This document shows positions 1-8,174 of a DNA stretch of 64,000 bases, in pieces. The translations under genes and the position numbers were made by a program. The number at the start of each line of letters is the position of its first letter. Position 1 is the stretch's first letter. The notes under the pieces were generated by a model. That model did not search any database, was not told the origin of the DNA, and saw nothing but the letters and a program-made list of their open reading frames with translations. The stretch comes from Micromonospora eburnea (GTDB lineage: Bacteria > Actinomycetota > Actinomycetes > Mycobacteriales > Micromonosporaceae): assembly GCF_900090225.1 (NCBI RefSeq), contig NZ_FMHY01000002.1, positions 3,658,001 through 3,722,000 on the forward strand, in the 5' to 3' direction.

Positions 1-399
1 GAGCAGGGTGTCCAGGTCGGCCTTGCCGATCACCGACCGCAGCGCGGTCTGCGCCACCTGGAGCACCGCGGCCGGATAGTCCCGCACGTTGACCAGGGCC
101 TTCACCGGGTCAACCACCCGGTAGTAGACGACCGCGTCGACGGTGAGCGTGACGTTGTCGCGGGTGATGACGCCCTGCGCGGGTACCCCGATCACCGTGG
201 TCTGCATGCTGACCCGCACCATCCGGTCGGCGACCGGGATGATCAGGTGGAGGCCGGGCTGCCGGATCTGCTCCAGCACCCGGCCGAAGCGGAACACCAC
301 GCCACGCTGGTACTGCTGCACCAACCGGACGCTCAACGACAGCCCGAGCAGCACGATCGCGACGACGATGACCAGCGCGACTACGGCGGCGACTGCCAT
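1..399 (-). CDS. SPFH/stomatin-like membrane protein, N-terminal part (cut by window edge)
   Basis: The minus strand reads 133 codons from an ATG at 399 to the window edge without a stop. The product begins with one hydrophobic segment (about residues 3-20) and continues with the SPFH (band-7) signature: a VFRFGRV block, then LEQIRQPGLHLIIP, a VSMQTTVIGVPAQ strand and a YYRVVDPVKALVNV block followed by the first half of the LRSVIG helix. This order is typical of stomatin/HflK-type scaffolding proteins anchored on the cytoplasmic membrane. A GAGGGGG tract a few bases upstream could serve as ribosome binding site. The C-terminal half, and therefore any NfeD-type partner downstream, lies outside the window. 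The family call is firm; the client membrane process is unknown. Confidence 0.9.
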   Translation of the reverse strand, partial: MAVAAVVALVIVVAIVLLGLSLSVRLVQQYQRGVVFRFGRVLEQIRQPGLHLIIPVADRMVRVSMQTTVIGVPAQGVITRDNVTLTVDAVVYYRVVDPVKALVNVRDYPAAVLQVAQTALRSVIGKADLDTLL

Positions 400-519
400 G
401 GGCCCCCTCGATCCCGGAGGCATCCGCCTCCCGGCGCCGCGCCTACCCGTTTCGCCGCCGTCCATTCCCGCACGGGCAGTGCCACCGGCCGGCACGGGCT
501 TCGGCTTCGGCTTCGGTCG

Positions 520-1107
520 TCAGTCGGCGGGCTCCGCTCCGTACACCCGCAGGACGCTGGCCTGCACGGCGGCGACCGCCTGGTCGGCGGGCATCCGACC
601 GGCGACGACCTCCGCCCAGGCGGCGTGGCCGAGCGCGATGGTCGCGGCGACCAGCCAGCCGGGGGCGGCGTCCCGATCGAACTCACCGGCCCGCTGTCCG
701 CGCAGGATGAGGCGGGTGAGCCGGTCGTGGACCGGCTGGTGCAGTTCGACGTCCGCGGCTCCGGTGGGTGCCGGCAGCGGCGGGTACCGGTCGAAGGTCC
801 GCCAGCTCACCTCCAGCAGGCGCCGCAGGGCCGCGGGCGCCGGCCCCTCGTCCAGCCGCGCCGCGTCCAGGCCGGCGAGGACCTCGTCGGTCATCCGCCG
901 GAAGACGGCGGTGACGAGCGCGTCCCGGGATGGGAAGTGCGCGTAGACGGTCTGCCGGGAGAGGCCGGCGGCGGCCGCGATGTCGTCCATCGTGGCCTGG
1001 GGTCGCTGCCCGAGCACCTGGATCGCGGCGTCGAGGATCGCCGCGACGTTCCGCCGGGCCTCCGCCCGGACGCGTCGCCGGCGCTCCGGAGGGCTGCTCT
1101 CAGACAC
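520..1107 (-). CDS. TetR/AcrR family transcriptional regulator
   Basis: A TetR-type repressor of about 195 residues. The N-terminal helix-turn-helix is clear (TMDDIAAAAGLSRQTVYAHFPSRDAL, given here as two overlapping blocks: TMDDIAAAAGLSRQ and TVYAHFPSRDAL), followed by an all-helical ligand-binding C-terminal domain of normal length. The gene is divergent from a SnoaL/DUF1772/NAD(P)-binding operon that it most likely controls. I prefer GTG at 1107: a TAGCCT hexamer lies 8 bases upstream on this strand, fitting a leaderless transcript. An in-frame GTG at 1131 would add eight residues, but it lies inside the probable operator. The ligand cannot be read from the sequence. Confidence 0.88.
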   Translation of the reverse strand: MSESSPPERRRRVRAEARRNVAAILDAAIQVLGQRPQATMDDIAAAAGLSRQTVYAHFPSRDALVTAVFRRMTDEVLAGLDAARLDEGPAPAALRRLLEVSWRTFDRYPPLPAPTGAADVELHQPVHDRLTRLILRGQRAGEFDRDAAPGWLVAATIALGHAAWAEVVAGRMPADQAVAAVQASVLRVYGAEPAD

Positions 1108-1110
1108 GGT

Positions 1111-1143
1111 TGTCAAGGCTACCCGAGACACTTAACCTTGACA
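1111..1143. promoter_or_regulatory. Inverted repeat, probable TetR operator
   Basis: TGTCAAGG at 1111-1118 and CCTTGACA at 1136-1143 are perfect 8-base inverted arms separated by 17 bases. They sit in the short region between the divergent TetR gene and the operon starting at 1177, and each arm contains a TTGACA-like -35 core. A repressor bound here could block both directions. Assignment to this TetR protein is inferred from position. Confidence 0.6.
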
Positions 1144-1176
1144 CCAAAGTCAGAGCTAAATGACGAAAGGAGCGCC

Positions 1177-1575
1177 GTGAGCGCCCAGACAGGACCCACC
1201 CCGGGCCGCGACCTGGCCGGCTATCTGCGGTCGTACGTGCAGGAGATGGCCTTCGGCGACGAGGCGCCGGACGTGATCCTCGACCGCTACCACACCCCCG
1301 ACATCGCCTGGTACTCCGACGGGCTGCACCTCGACCGCGAGCGGCTGGTGGCGCACGCCCGGCCGGTCCGCCGCACGGTGACCAGCTGCTCGCTCGACAT
1401 TCACGACACGCTGACCTGCGACAACCGGGTGGCGGCCCGCTTCACGTTGACCGCGGTGACCCGCGGTCGCACGGTCGCCACGGAGATCCACATGTTCGGC
1501 CAGCTGGCGCCGGACGGCCGGCTCCGCCGGATCGACCAGATCACCCGCACGCCCGGCCCGGAGCAGGACCGGTGA
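1177..1575 (+). CDS. SnoaL-like / NTF2-fold protein
   Basis: A 132-residue protein with the size and pattern of the SnoaL-like NTF2 fold: an N-terminal helix pair, then an aromatic block YHTPDIAWYSDG, and alternating strands ending in a GRLRRIDQIT block. Such proteins are small cytoplasmic enzymes or binding proteins whose substrate varies widely. The GTG start at 1177 is supported by a GAAAGGAG ribosome binding site at 1164-1171. Its stop overlaps the next gene's start (GTGA), so it is translationally coupled to the DUF1772 and NAD(P)-binding genes. Substrate unknown. Confidence 0.8.
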   Translation: MSAQTGPTPGRDLAGYLRSYVQEMAFGDEAPDVILDRYHTPDIAWYSDGLHLDRERLVAHARPVRRTVTSCSLDIHDTLTCDNRVAARFTLTAVTRGRTVATEIHMFGQLAPDGRLRRIDQITRTPGPEQDR

Positions 1576-2111
1576 CCCGCCCGGCCGACACCGCCGACAC
1601 CACCGGAGCCGGGCCCGACCACGGCCGGCACGAGCCGGACGGCCGGCGACGGCGGATCGTCGAGGCGATCGCCCTGCTCAGCACCGGGCTGCTGGCCGGC
1701 GCGTTCGGTTACGGGGCGGTCAACCTCGTGCAGGGGTTCAAGGCGGTGCCGCTCGACGTCCGGCTCACCTTCCACACCGCCCTCATGAAGATGAACGGCC
1801 TGGTGATGCAGACCACGATGGGCCTGGCGCTGGTGAGCATCGCCGTCCTCGCGGTGCTCTGTCGCGGGGTGGCCCGCCGTCTGGCCGCGACCGCCGGCGT
1901 CCTGGTCGCCACCTCGTTCCTGGTGACCCGGTTCGGCAACGTACCGATCAACGCGAAGATCAAGGTGTGGGCGGTCACCACCGCGCCGCCGGACCACGCG
2001 GCGATCCTGCGCCGCTGGGAGATCTTCAACGACGTACGCACCGGCACCGCTCTGGTCGCGTTCGTCCTCCTGCTGGTCCTCGTCACCGCTCGCCTCGGGG
2101 ACCGGTCGTGA
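1572..2111 (+). CDS. DUF1772 (anthrone oxygenase-like) membrane protein
   Basis: A 179-residue membrane protein with four hydrophobic segments. The pattern LVQGFKAVPLD, then a helix with FHTALMKMNG, then NVPINAKIKVW and a final helix after EIFNDVRTGTALV is that of DUF1772/anthrone-oxygenase-family proteins, which occur in polyketide tailoring and in general oxidoreductase operons. The first 30 residues are polar and poorly conserved. It overlaps both neighbours by four bases (GTGA), forming the middle gene of a three-gene operon with SnoaL-like and NAD(P)-binding partners. This trio looks like a small-molecule oxidation/reduction unit; its substrate is not evident. Confidence 0.82.
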   Translation: MTRPADTADTTGAGPDHGRHEPDGRRRRIVEAIALLSTGLLAGAFGYGAVNLVQGFKAVPLDVRLTFHTALMKMNGLVMQTTMGLALVSIAVLAVLCRGVARRLAATAGVLVATSFLVTRFGNVPINAKIKVWAVTTAPPDHAAILRRWEIFNDVRTGTALVAFVLLLVLVTARLGDRS

Positions 2112-2728
2112 GGCTCGCGGTGTTCGGCGCCAGCGGCGGCACCGGCCGGCTGCTCACCGCACAGGCCGCCGCGGCGGGTCACCAGGTGGTCGCCGTGGTC
2201 CGGGATCCCGCGCGGGTGACCGCCGCCGATGTCACCGTGGCCCGGGCGGACATCATGGACCCCGCCACGTTCACCGCCGCGATCCGCGGCTGCGACGCGG
2301 TGGTGTCGCTGCTCGGCCCCGGGCCGGTACGCGGTGAGACCACCCTCCGCAGCCGTGGCACCCGGAGCATCGTGACGGCGATGCGGGACGCGGGCGTACG
2401 CCGACTGGTCGTGGTGACCGCCGCCGGCCACACCACCGACGGGGACGGGCCGCTGACCCGCTTCGTGCTCAAGCCGGTGCTGGGCGCCCTGTTGCGGGAG
2501 TCGTTCGCCGACATGCGACGCGCCGAGGAGGTGGTCCGCCACAGCGGGCTCGACGCGACAGTGGTCCGCCCACCGCGACTGACCGACGGGCCGCGCACCG
2601 GCACGTACCGCACGGCGGTGGGCCACAACGTCCGCGGTGGACTCCGCCTGTCCCGGGCCGACCTGGCCGACTTCCTGCTGCGGTGCGCCGACGCGCCGGT
2701 GGGTGAGGTGGTCGCGGTGGCTTACTGA
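2108..2728 (+). CDS. NAD(P)-binding SDR-like (NmrA/NAD-epimerase type) protein
   Basis: A 206-residue atypical short-chain dehydrogenase. The Rossmann motif FGASGGTGR starts at residue 6, followed by a D-x-A strand end (ADIMDP) and a VSLLGPGP loop; there is no classical YxxxK catalytic pair, as in the NmrA-like/NAD(P)H-binding group. It starts with GTG overlapping the stop of the DUF1772 gene and is the last gene of the TetR-controlled operon. Members act as NAD(P)H-dependent reductases or redox sensors; which applies here cannot be told. Confidence 0.85.
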   Translation: MRLAVFGASGGTGRLLTAQAAAAGHQVVAVVRDPARVTAADVTVARADIMDPATFTAAIRGCDAVVSLLGPGPVRGETTLRSRGTRSIVTAMRDAGVRRLVVVTAAGHTTDGDGPLTRFVLKPVLGALLRESFADMRRAEEVVRHSGLDATVVRPPRLTDGPRTGTYRTAVGHNVRGGLRLSRADLADFLLRCADAPVGEVVAVAY

Positions 2729-2878
2729 TCCGATTCCACCTCTAGCGCTCCGGTCGATCCTGGCAATATCCTCCACAGCACGCGGGGCTCTTGGAGTTCC
2801 TTTTCATACCCCGGACGGGCCGCCGCCCGTTGCCGCGTGCTGTCCCGGGCCGCCCCGGCAGGCCACAGAGGAGATGAC

Positions 2879-4009
2879 ATGTTCGACCACCCTGAGCTGG
2901 ACCGCCGTACCCTGCTACGGGCCGGCCTCGGCGCCGCCGCGGTCGCGGTCGTCGGGAGCGAACTCGCGTTCCCCGCCGCGGCGCGGGCCGCCTCCGGCGC
3001 GGACCTCGACTGGATCATCAGCTGCGACGAGTGGGGCGCCCGGCCGCCGGCGGACCCGCTGTCGATCAGCGCGATCGCCACCAACAAGATCATCGTGCAC
3101 CACATGGCGTTTCCGAACAGCACCGACTACTCGGAGGAGCACGCCAAGCAGCTCGCCCGCGACTGCCAGGACCTGCACATGGACGGCAACGGCTGGTCGG
3201 ACACCGGTCAGCACTTCACGGTCAGCCGGGGTGGCCACGTCCTGGAAGGCCGGCGCGGCAGCCTGGAGCGGCTCCAGGCCGGCGACCGGCAGATGATCTC
3301 GGCGCACTGCCCCGGCGAGAACGGCCGGGCCATCGGCATCGAGAACGAGGGCACCTACGTCACCGACACCCCGCCACAGGAGCTGCTCGACTCCCTGGTC
3401 AAGCTCTGCACCACCATCTGCCAGCGGTACGGGCTCCAGGCGCACGACATCTTCGGCCACTGGGACTTCCGGGCCACGCTCTGCCCCGGAGCGATGTTCT
3501 ACCGGGAGTTCCCCGCCCTGCGCCGCCGGGTCTTCGCCGAGCTCGGCACCCACCTGTCCGACGTGCCGGCCCGCCGCTGGCCCGACATCTGGCGGTTCGT
3601 CGGCGGCCCCGTCGTCCGGGTCGCGCAGTACCTGCTCGCGTTCCGCGGCTACCCCGTCCCGGTCAACGGCGTCTTCGACGCCGCCACCGTCGCCGCCGTA
3701 CAGGACTGGCAGGCCCGCAACGGCATCCCGGTCGACATCGACGCCACCCTCACCGCGCCGACCTGGGAGACGCTTGCGCCCGAACTGGAGAAGGACGCGG
3801 TCGGCATCCCGGTCAGCGCGGTGCAGTTCATGCTCAACTCCAAGGGTTACGCCGACGTCACGGTCACCGGCACGTACGACCACCCCACGAAGAAGGCCCT
3901 CAAGGACCTGCAGCACCTGCACGGTCTGGAGCCGACCGGCAAGGTCAGCACCACCACCTGGTGCGCCCTGGTGGGGGGCGTGGTGCGTCAGTCGTTCCAG
4001 AAGAACTGA
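2879..4009 (+). CDS. Tat-exported N-acetylmuramoyl-L-alanine amidase with peptidoglycan-binding repeats
   Basis: A 376-residue exported cell-wall hydrolase. The N-terminus has a twin-arginine motif (DRRTLLRAGLG) followed by a hydrophobic stretch and an Ala-rich cleavage region near residue 39. The amidase_2/PGRP domain follows, with zinc-ligand candidates IIVHHMAF and HWDFRATLCPG and a substrate-groove block GIGIENEG-like (AIGIENEGTY). Two peptidoglycan_binding_1-like repeats follow, roughly residues 240-300 (RGYPVPVNGVFDAATVAAVQ) and 310-370. The ATG at 2879 has a GAGGAG site at 2868-2873. It would cleave the amide between muramic acid and L-Ala in the envelope. It stands alone, with a hairpin terminator downstream. 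Confidence 0.9.
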   Translation: MFDHPELDRRTLLRAGLGAAAVAVVGSELAFPAAARAASGADLDWIISCDEWGARPPADPLSISAIATNKIIVHHMAFPNSTDYSEEHAKQLARDCQDLHMDGNGWSDTGQHFTVSRGGHVLEGRRGSLERLQAGDRQMISAHCPGENGRAIGIENEGTYVTDTPPQELLDSLVKLCTTICQRYGLQAHDIFGHWDFRATLCPGAMFYREFPALRRRVFAELGTHLSDVPARRWPDIWRFVGGPVVRVAQYLLAFRGYPVPVNGVFDAATVAAVQDWQARNGIPVDIDATLTAPTWETLAPELEKDAVGIPVSAVQFMLNSKGYADVTVTGTYDHPTKKALKDLQHLHGLEPTGKVSTTTWCALVGGVVRQSFQKN

Positions 4010-4027
4010 CCGACGCACCGGGGGAGG

Positions 4028-4061
4028 GCGGTGGAGGTGTCAACGGCGCCACCTCCACCGC
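4028..4061 (+). terminator. Hairpin downstream of amidase
   Basis: GCGGTGGAGGTG at 4028-4039 pairs perfectly with CACCTCCACCGC at 4050-4061 around a 10-base loop. It lies 18 bases after the amidase stop and lacks a U-tract, as is usual in high-GC actinobacteria. Confidence 0.65.
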
Positions 4062-4150
4062 ACCCGTCCGTCGGTTATCCCCTCGCCGCGCCTCTTTGGT
4101 ACCGGCCCGTCACTCTGCGACGATGCCCAAATCACCATCGAGGAGGCGAA

Positions 4151-4561
4151 ATGATCAGACTCAACCCGTACCTCAGCTTCCAGGACACCGCCCGCGCGGC
4201 GATGGAGCACTACCAGCAGGTGTTCGGCGGCACCCTGACGTTGAGCACCTTCGGCGAGTTCGGCAACCCGGACCCGGCGCTCGCCGACCTGGTCATGCAC
4301 TCGCAGCTCGAGACGGATCGCGGCTTCACCCTGATGGCCTCCGACACACCGCCGGAGATGGCGCCGCCCACAGCCGGCAACAACATCGCGGTGAGCCTGA
4401 GCGGCGACGACGCGGACGTGCTGCGGGGCTACTGGGACAAGCTCTCCGACGGCGGCACCGTGTCCGTCCCGCTGGAGAAGCAGATGTGGGGCGACGAGTT
4501 CGGCATGTGCGTGGACCGGTTCGGCATCGGCTGGCTGGTGAACATCAGCCAGCCGTCCTGA
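4151..4561 (+). CDS. VOC/PhnB-like (glyoxalase superfamily) protein
   Basis: A 136-residue single-gene unit of the PhnB-like group of the vicinal-oxygen-chelate fold. It begins with NPYLSFQDTARAAMEHYQQVFGG, which I split as NPYLSFQDTARAA and MEHYQQVFGG, continues with a SDTPPE block and GNNIAVSLSGDD, and ends with WGDEFGMCVDRFGIGWLVN. The metal-ligand triad typical of true glyoxalases is not obvious, as usual for this subgroup. The ATG at 4151 has an AGGAGG ribosome binding site immediately upstream. Substrate unknown. Confidence 0.88.
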   Translation: MIRLNPYLSFQDTARAAMEHYQQVFGGTLTLSTFGEFGNPDPALADLVMHSQLETDRGFTLMASDTPPEMAPPTAGNNIAVSLSGDDADVLRGYWDKLSDGGTVSVPLEKQMWGDEFGMCVDRFGIGWLVNISQPS

Positions 4562-4727
4562 CCGGGGCGAACGCCCACCCGCGCCGAAGCACGGCCGCCT
4601 GAGCGCGACGGGAGGGCACCAGGAGATTCAGACGAGGGATCGCCTGGTAGGCGCCGGCCCTCACGGCACGCGTCACAGATCGGTCTCGGGTCGGGCGTGG
4701 TCGACGACGCGGAGGCAGGTGGCCTTC

Positions 4728-4898
4728 GTGCCCTTCACCGTCCGGCTCCACTTCACGGCGGCGGACCTGGCACGAACCCGGGTGGCGACGGTCAGTCCAT
4801 TCGCGGACACGATGCACGGGCTGCGGATGCTCCAGCAGCCAGCAGGTGATCCGTACGCCCGACGCCGCGTCAGCCCCCAGATCCGGTCGCTCGCCTAA
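4728..4898 (+). pseudogene. Truncated ArsR-type (DUF5937) regulator fragment
   Basis: A GTG-initiated frame of 56 codons reads MPFTVRLHFTAADLARTRVA and continues with a block resembling the wing-preceding N-terminus of actinobacterial ArsR-family regulators (normally followed by LWE-type and LHxLQ motifs). Here the match fades after the HGLRMLQQP block and a TAA ends the frame at 4896-4898. Full-length relatives run to about 300 residues, so this is a remnant containing only the N-terminal segment. The downstream 255 bases carry no recognisable continuation. Based on recall of the family; a profile search would settle it. Confidence 0.5.
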
Positions 4899-5153
4899 AA
4901 GGTTGGGTCTGTCATGGAGGCTGCTCGGCACGTCGTACCGACGTGGCCGCGGCGATCAGGAGACCGTGGCCGGCGAGATAGGCGGGCGCGGTCACTCGGT
5001 CGAGGAACGCCACGGTCTCCGGCAGGGGACGCGACGGACCGTCCGTCGGGAGATCCGGCCGCCCGCATACGATCGTCCGATGGCCGGCGAGCAGCTCCGG
5101 ATGTATGCCGTCGGCCCGGCCGACGGCACCGTCCGTGAGCGTCGGGCGGGCCG
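4899..5153. other. Region without a convincing gene
   Basis: Between the ArsR-type fragment and the FetB-like gene no complete gene is seen. On the minus strand one frame ending at 4912 reads protein-like text (PELLAGHRTIVCGRPDLP, later AYLAGHGLLIAAATS) but has no clear start and overlaps the beginning of the FetB-like gene. It may be debris of a gene lost together with the regulator upstream. A short plus-strand frame from 5082 overlaps the next start and is probably just leader. Confidence 0.35.
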
Positions 5154-5900
5154 ATGAGCGCCGGAACGGTGCCGATCGGGCCGACCCTGGTCGTCGCCCT
5201 GGTCGGGCTGACCGTGGCGGCCGCCGCCGTGCTGCGGCTGAGCGGGATCGGCCGGGGCCGGGCCGTGCTGACCGCGGCCGTCCGGGCCACCGTCCAGCTC
5301 GGCGTGGTGTCGCTGGTCATCGTCGCCGTGCTGCGTGCCTGGTGGAGCACGGGCGTCTTCATCCTGCTCATGTACGTGGTCGCCGGCGTCACCGCACGCC
5401 GCCGGATCGGGCCGTCCTGCCCGCGCCGGGTCGCTCCCCTCGCGATCGCGGCCGGGGTGCTGCCGAGCCTGGTGGTGCTGCTGGCCAGCCGGGCGCTGCC
5501 GGCCACGCCGCTGGTGGTGCTGCCGACGGCGGGCATCCTGATCGGCGGGGCGATGACCGCGACCAGCCTCGCCGGCCGGCGGACCCTGGACGAGCTGCGC
5601 ACCCGACACGGCGAGTACGAGGCCGGGTTGGCCCTGGGGCTGCTCCCCCGCGACGCGGCGCTGGAGATCTGCCGGCCGGCCGCCGGGCAGGCCCTCATTC
5701 CCGCACTGGACCAGACCCGCACGGTCGGCCTGGTCACCCTGCCGGGCGCGTTCGTCGGTGTGCTGTTGGGCGGGGCCGGGCCGCTGGAGGCCGGGGCGAC
5801 CCAGCTGCTCATCCTGCTCACCCTGCTGGCGGTCGAGGCGGTGGCCATCGCGCTGGCCCTGGAACTGCTCGTCCGCGACCGGGCCCGCACCGCGCCCTGA
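5154..5900 (+). CDS. FetB/UPF0014-family ABC transporter permease
   Basis: A 248-residue integral membrane protein with about seven hydrophobic segments. The UPF0014 signatures are visible: an AAVRATVQLGVVSLVI helix, PTAGILIGGAMTATSLAG, the cytoplasmic helix RHGEYEAGLALG, and QTRTVGLVTLPGAFVGVLLGG split as QTRTVGLVTLPGA and FVGVLLGG. In characterised bacteria FetB pairs with the ATPase FetA to export iron. No FetA-like ATPase lies on either side here, so the partner must be encoded elsewhere or the gene is an orphan. The ATG at 5154 overlaps a short upstream frame. Confidence 0.85.
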   Translation: MSAGTVPIGPTLVVALVGLTVAAAAVLRLSGIGRGRAVLTAAVRATVQLGVVSLVIVAVLRAWWSTGVFILLMYVVAGVTARRRIGPSCPRRVAPLAIAAGVLPSLVVLLASRALPATPLVVLPTAGILIGGAMTATSLAGRRTLDELRTRHGEYEAGLALGLLPRDAALEICRPAAGQALIPALDQTRTVGLVTLPGAFVGVLLGGAGPLEAGATQLLILLTLLAVEAVAIALALELLVRDRARTAP

Positions 5901-5957
5901 GCCCGCACCGCCGCCTGGGTGCGCGTACCGGGACGGTAAAGGGGTATCTGCTGCCCG

Positions 5958-8102
5958 ATGACCAGGGTCCACAGCCTGCGCGTCCGACCCGACCTGCTCT
6001 ACGTGGCGAGCGGGTGGAGCACCCTGGTCACCGACGTACGCGGCCGGATCACCGGCACCGATCCCCAGGGCTTCTTCGCCCGCAACACCCGGGTGCTCAG
6101 CCGGGAACGGATCGCCGTCGACGGCCGGGAGCCGGTCCCGTTCGCCACCGGGAACGTGCGGGGGCACGCCCAGCTCTCGTACGCGGAGCTGGGCAACGGG
6201 GAGGAGCTGCCGTCGCGAGCGGCGTACCTGACGACCGAGCGGTTCGTCGGAGCGGGACTGCGGACCCGGTTCACCGTGGTCAGCTACGCCGCCCGGCCAC
6301 TGGAGTTCGCGCTGCAGATCCGGGTCGCGGCGGACTTCGCCGACACCAGCGAGGCGGAGACGGGCCGACGGTTGCAGTTCGGCGAGGTCGCCACCCGGTG
6401 GGATCCGGCGGCGGGGGAACTGCGCCTGACCTACCTGTGCGACGGCCTCGACCGGGCGGTCGCGGTCGGAGTCCGGGCCGACACCCCGGTGGTGTACGAC
6501 GACGGCGCGTTCCGCGTCGACGTGGCGGTGCCGGCGCGCGGCAGCACCCGGGTCGAGCTGCTGGTCGAGCCGGTCTTCGACGGGGAGCGGCTGGCCGCTC
6601 CCCCGGCGACGTTCACCGAGCCGGACGACTCCGCCGCCCGGGCCCGGGCCCGGCTGATCGGCGAGCTGGCCGATCTGAGCAGCAGCAACTTCGACGTGAC
6701 GGCGGCGTGGCGGTGTGCGACGCACGACCTGGCGGTGCTGCCGCTCGGCGAACCGGCCGGACCGGCGGCACCGATGGCGGGGTTGCCCATCTATCAGGAG
6801 ATCTTCGGCCGGGACACGATGACGGCGTCGTGGCAGGCGCTGCTGGCGGGTCCGACCATGCTGGCCGACAGCCTGCGGCTCATCGCCGGTCACCTGGGCC
6901 GACGGCTGGACGACTGGCACGACGAGGAACCGGGCAAGCCGCTGCACGAGGCCCGCCAGGGCCCGGTCTCCGCGCTCGGACTGGACCCGTTCACCAGCTA
7001 CTACGGCGACTGGTCGACCGCGCCGGACTTCCTGGTCTTCCTCGGGCAGTTCTTCGCCTGGACCGGTGACCTGGACACCGTACGGGAGCTGTTGCCGACG
7101 GCCCGGCGGGCGCTGGGCTGGATCGAGCGGTACGGCGACCCCGACGGTGACGGCTTCCTGGACTACCACCGCCGCTCCGCGGCGGGGTTGAAGAACCAGG
7201 GCTGGAAGGACTCGGACACCGCGATCGTCGACGAGTACGGGCAGGTGGTGGCCAACCCGATCGCGACCAGCGAGTTGCAGGCCTACTGGTACGCGGCCCT
7301 GCGGCACGCCGCGGCGGTCTTCACGGTGACCGGTCATCCGGCCCGGGGCGCCACGCTGCTGGCCCGGGCCCGGGCGCTGCGCCGCCGCTTCCATCAGGCG
7401 TACTGGCTGCCCGAGCGGGGCTGCTACGCGATGGCGCTCGGGCCGGACAAGCGGCCGGTGCGCTCCACCAACTCCAACGACGGGCACCTGCTGGCCACCG
7501 GCATCGTGCCGGCCCAGGTCGCCGCGCAGGTGGCCGACCGGCTGTTCGCCCCCGACATGTTCAGCGGCTGGGGGGTGCGGACGCTGTCGGCCGACCACCC
7601 CGCCTACAACCCGTTCAGCTACCACCGGGGCAGTGTCTGGCCGGTGGAGGCGGGCACGATCGGTCTCGGCCTGGCCCGGTACGGCTGCTGGCCGCACCTG
7701 CACCGGCTGGCCGAGGGGATGTTCGCCGCGGCGGCGCTGTTCGAGGAGCATCGACTGCCCGAGGTGCTCAGCGGACTCCCCCGCGACCCGGCCCACCCGC
7801 ACCCCGGCGTCTACCCGAACTCCTGTTCCCCGCAGGCCTGGTCGGCCAGCGCGATCGTCGCCCTGGTCCAGGCGATGCTGGCGCTGCGGCCGGCCGCGTC
7901 GGTGCGAACGATCTTCGTGGATCCGCATCTACCGGAGTGGCTGCCGGACCTGCGGTTGGAGGGCGTACGGGTCGGGCGCGCCACGGTCGACCTGACCGTG
8001 CGGCGCAGGCGGGGCGGGCGGACGTCGATCACCGCGCGCGGCGACCGGCTGGCGGTGGTCCGCCGCGCCCCCCGTCAGGCGATCTCCACTCGCCGCCGGT
8101 GA
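5958..8102 (+). CDS. Glycogen-debranching-enzyme-like (GDE_N / six-hairpin) glycosidase
   Basis: A 714-residue cytoplasmic protein. The first 230 residues form the GDE N-terminal beta domain (DLLYVASGWSTLVTDVRG-like opening, PQGFFARNTRVLSRERI). The remainder is an alpha/alpha six-barrel of the amylo-alpha-1,6-glucosidase type, with YQEIFGRDTMTASWQ, the GLKNQGWKDSDTAIVDE block that bears acidic residues equivalent to catalytic ones, and PFSYHRGSVWPVEAG near the C-terminus. No signal peptide. Proteins of this group are usually annotated as glycogen debranching enzymes or as trehalose/alpha-glucoside processing enzymes. No other glycogen gene lies nearby, so the natural substrate remains open. 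Confidence 0.88.
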   Translation: MTRVHSLRVRPDLLYVASGWSTLVTDVRGRITGTDPQGFFARNTRVLSRERIAVDGREPVPFATGNVRGHAQLSYAELGNGEELPSRAAYLTTERFVGAGLRTRFTVVSYAARPLEFALQIRVAADFADTSEAETGRRLQFGEVATRWDPAAGELRLTYLCDGLDRAVAVGVRADTPVVYDDGAFRVDVAVPARGSTRVELLVEPVFDGERLAAPPATFTEPDDSAARARARLIGELADLSSSNFDVTAAWRCATHDLAVLPLGEPAGPAAPMAGLPIYQEIFGRDTMTASWQALLAGPTMLADSLRLIAGHLGRRLDDWHDEEPGKPLHEARQGPVSALGLDPFTSYYGDWSTAPDFLVFLGQFFAWTGDLDTVRELLPTARRALGWIERYGDPDGDGFLDYHRRSAAGLKNQGWKDSDTAIVDEYGQVVANPIATSELQAYWYAALRHAAAVFTVTGHPARGATLLARARALRRRFHQAYWLPERGCYAMALGPDKRPVRSTNSNDGHLLATGIVPAQVAAQVADRLFAPDMFSGWGVRTLSADHPAYNPFSYHRGSVWPVEAGTIGLGLARYGCWPHLHRLAEGMFAAAALFEEHRLPEVLSGLPRDPAHPHPGVYPNSCSPQAWSASAIVALVQAMLALRPAASVRTIFVDPHLPEWLPDLRLEGVRVGRATVDLTVRRRRGGRTSITARGDRLAVVRRAPRQAISTRRR

Positions 8103-8174
8103 CGGGCGACGGGTGTAGCCGGACTCCGGTGGGGAATGCGGCCCGGAACTGGGGCCGAGACGAAAGGGACCGGC

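Noticed and set aside
247..1176. Upstream extension of the SnoaL-like frame covering the TetR gene
   Set aside because: The frame is open upstream but runs antisense through the TetR gene; the GTG at 1177 has a ribosome binding site and fits the family length.
4992..7928. 978-codon open frame on the minus strand
   Set aside because: It overlaps the FetB-like and debranching-enzyme-like genes on the opposite strand and is Gln/Arg/Gly/Pro-rich with no recognisable domain.
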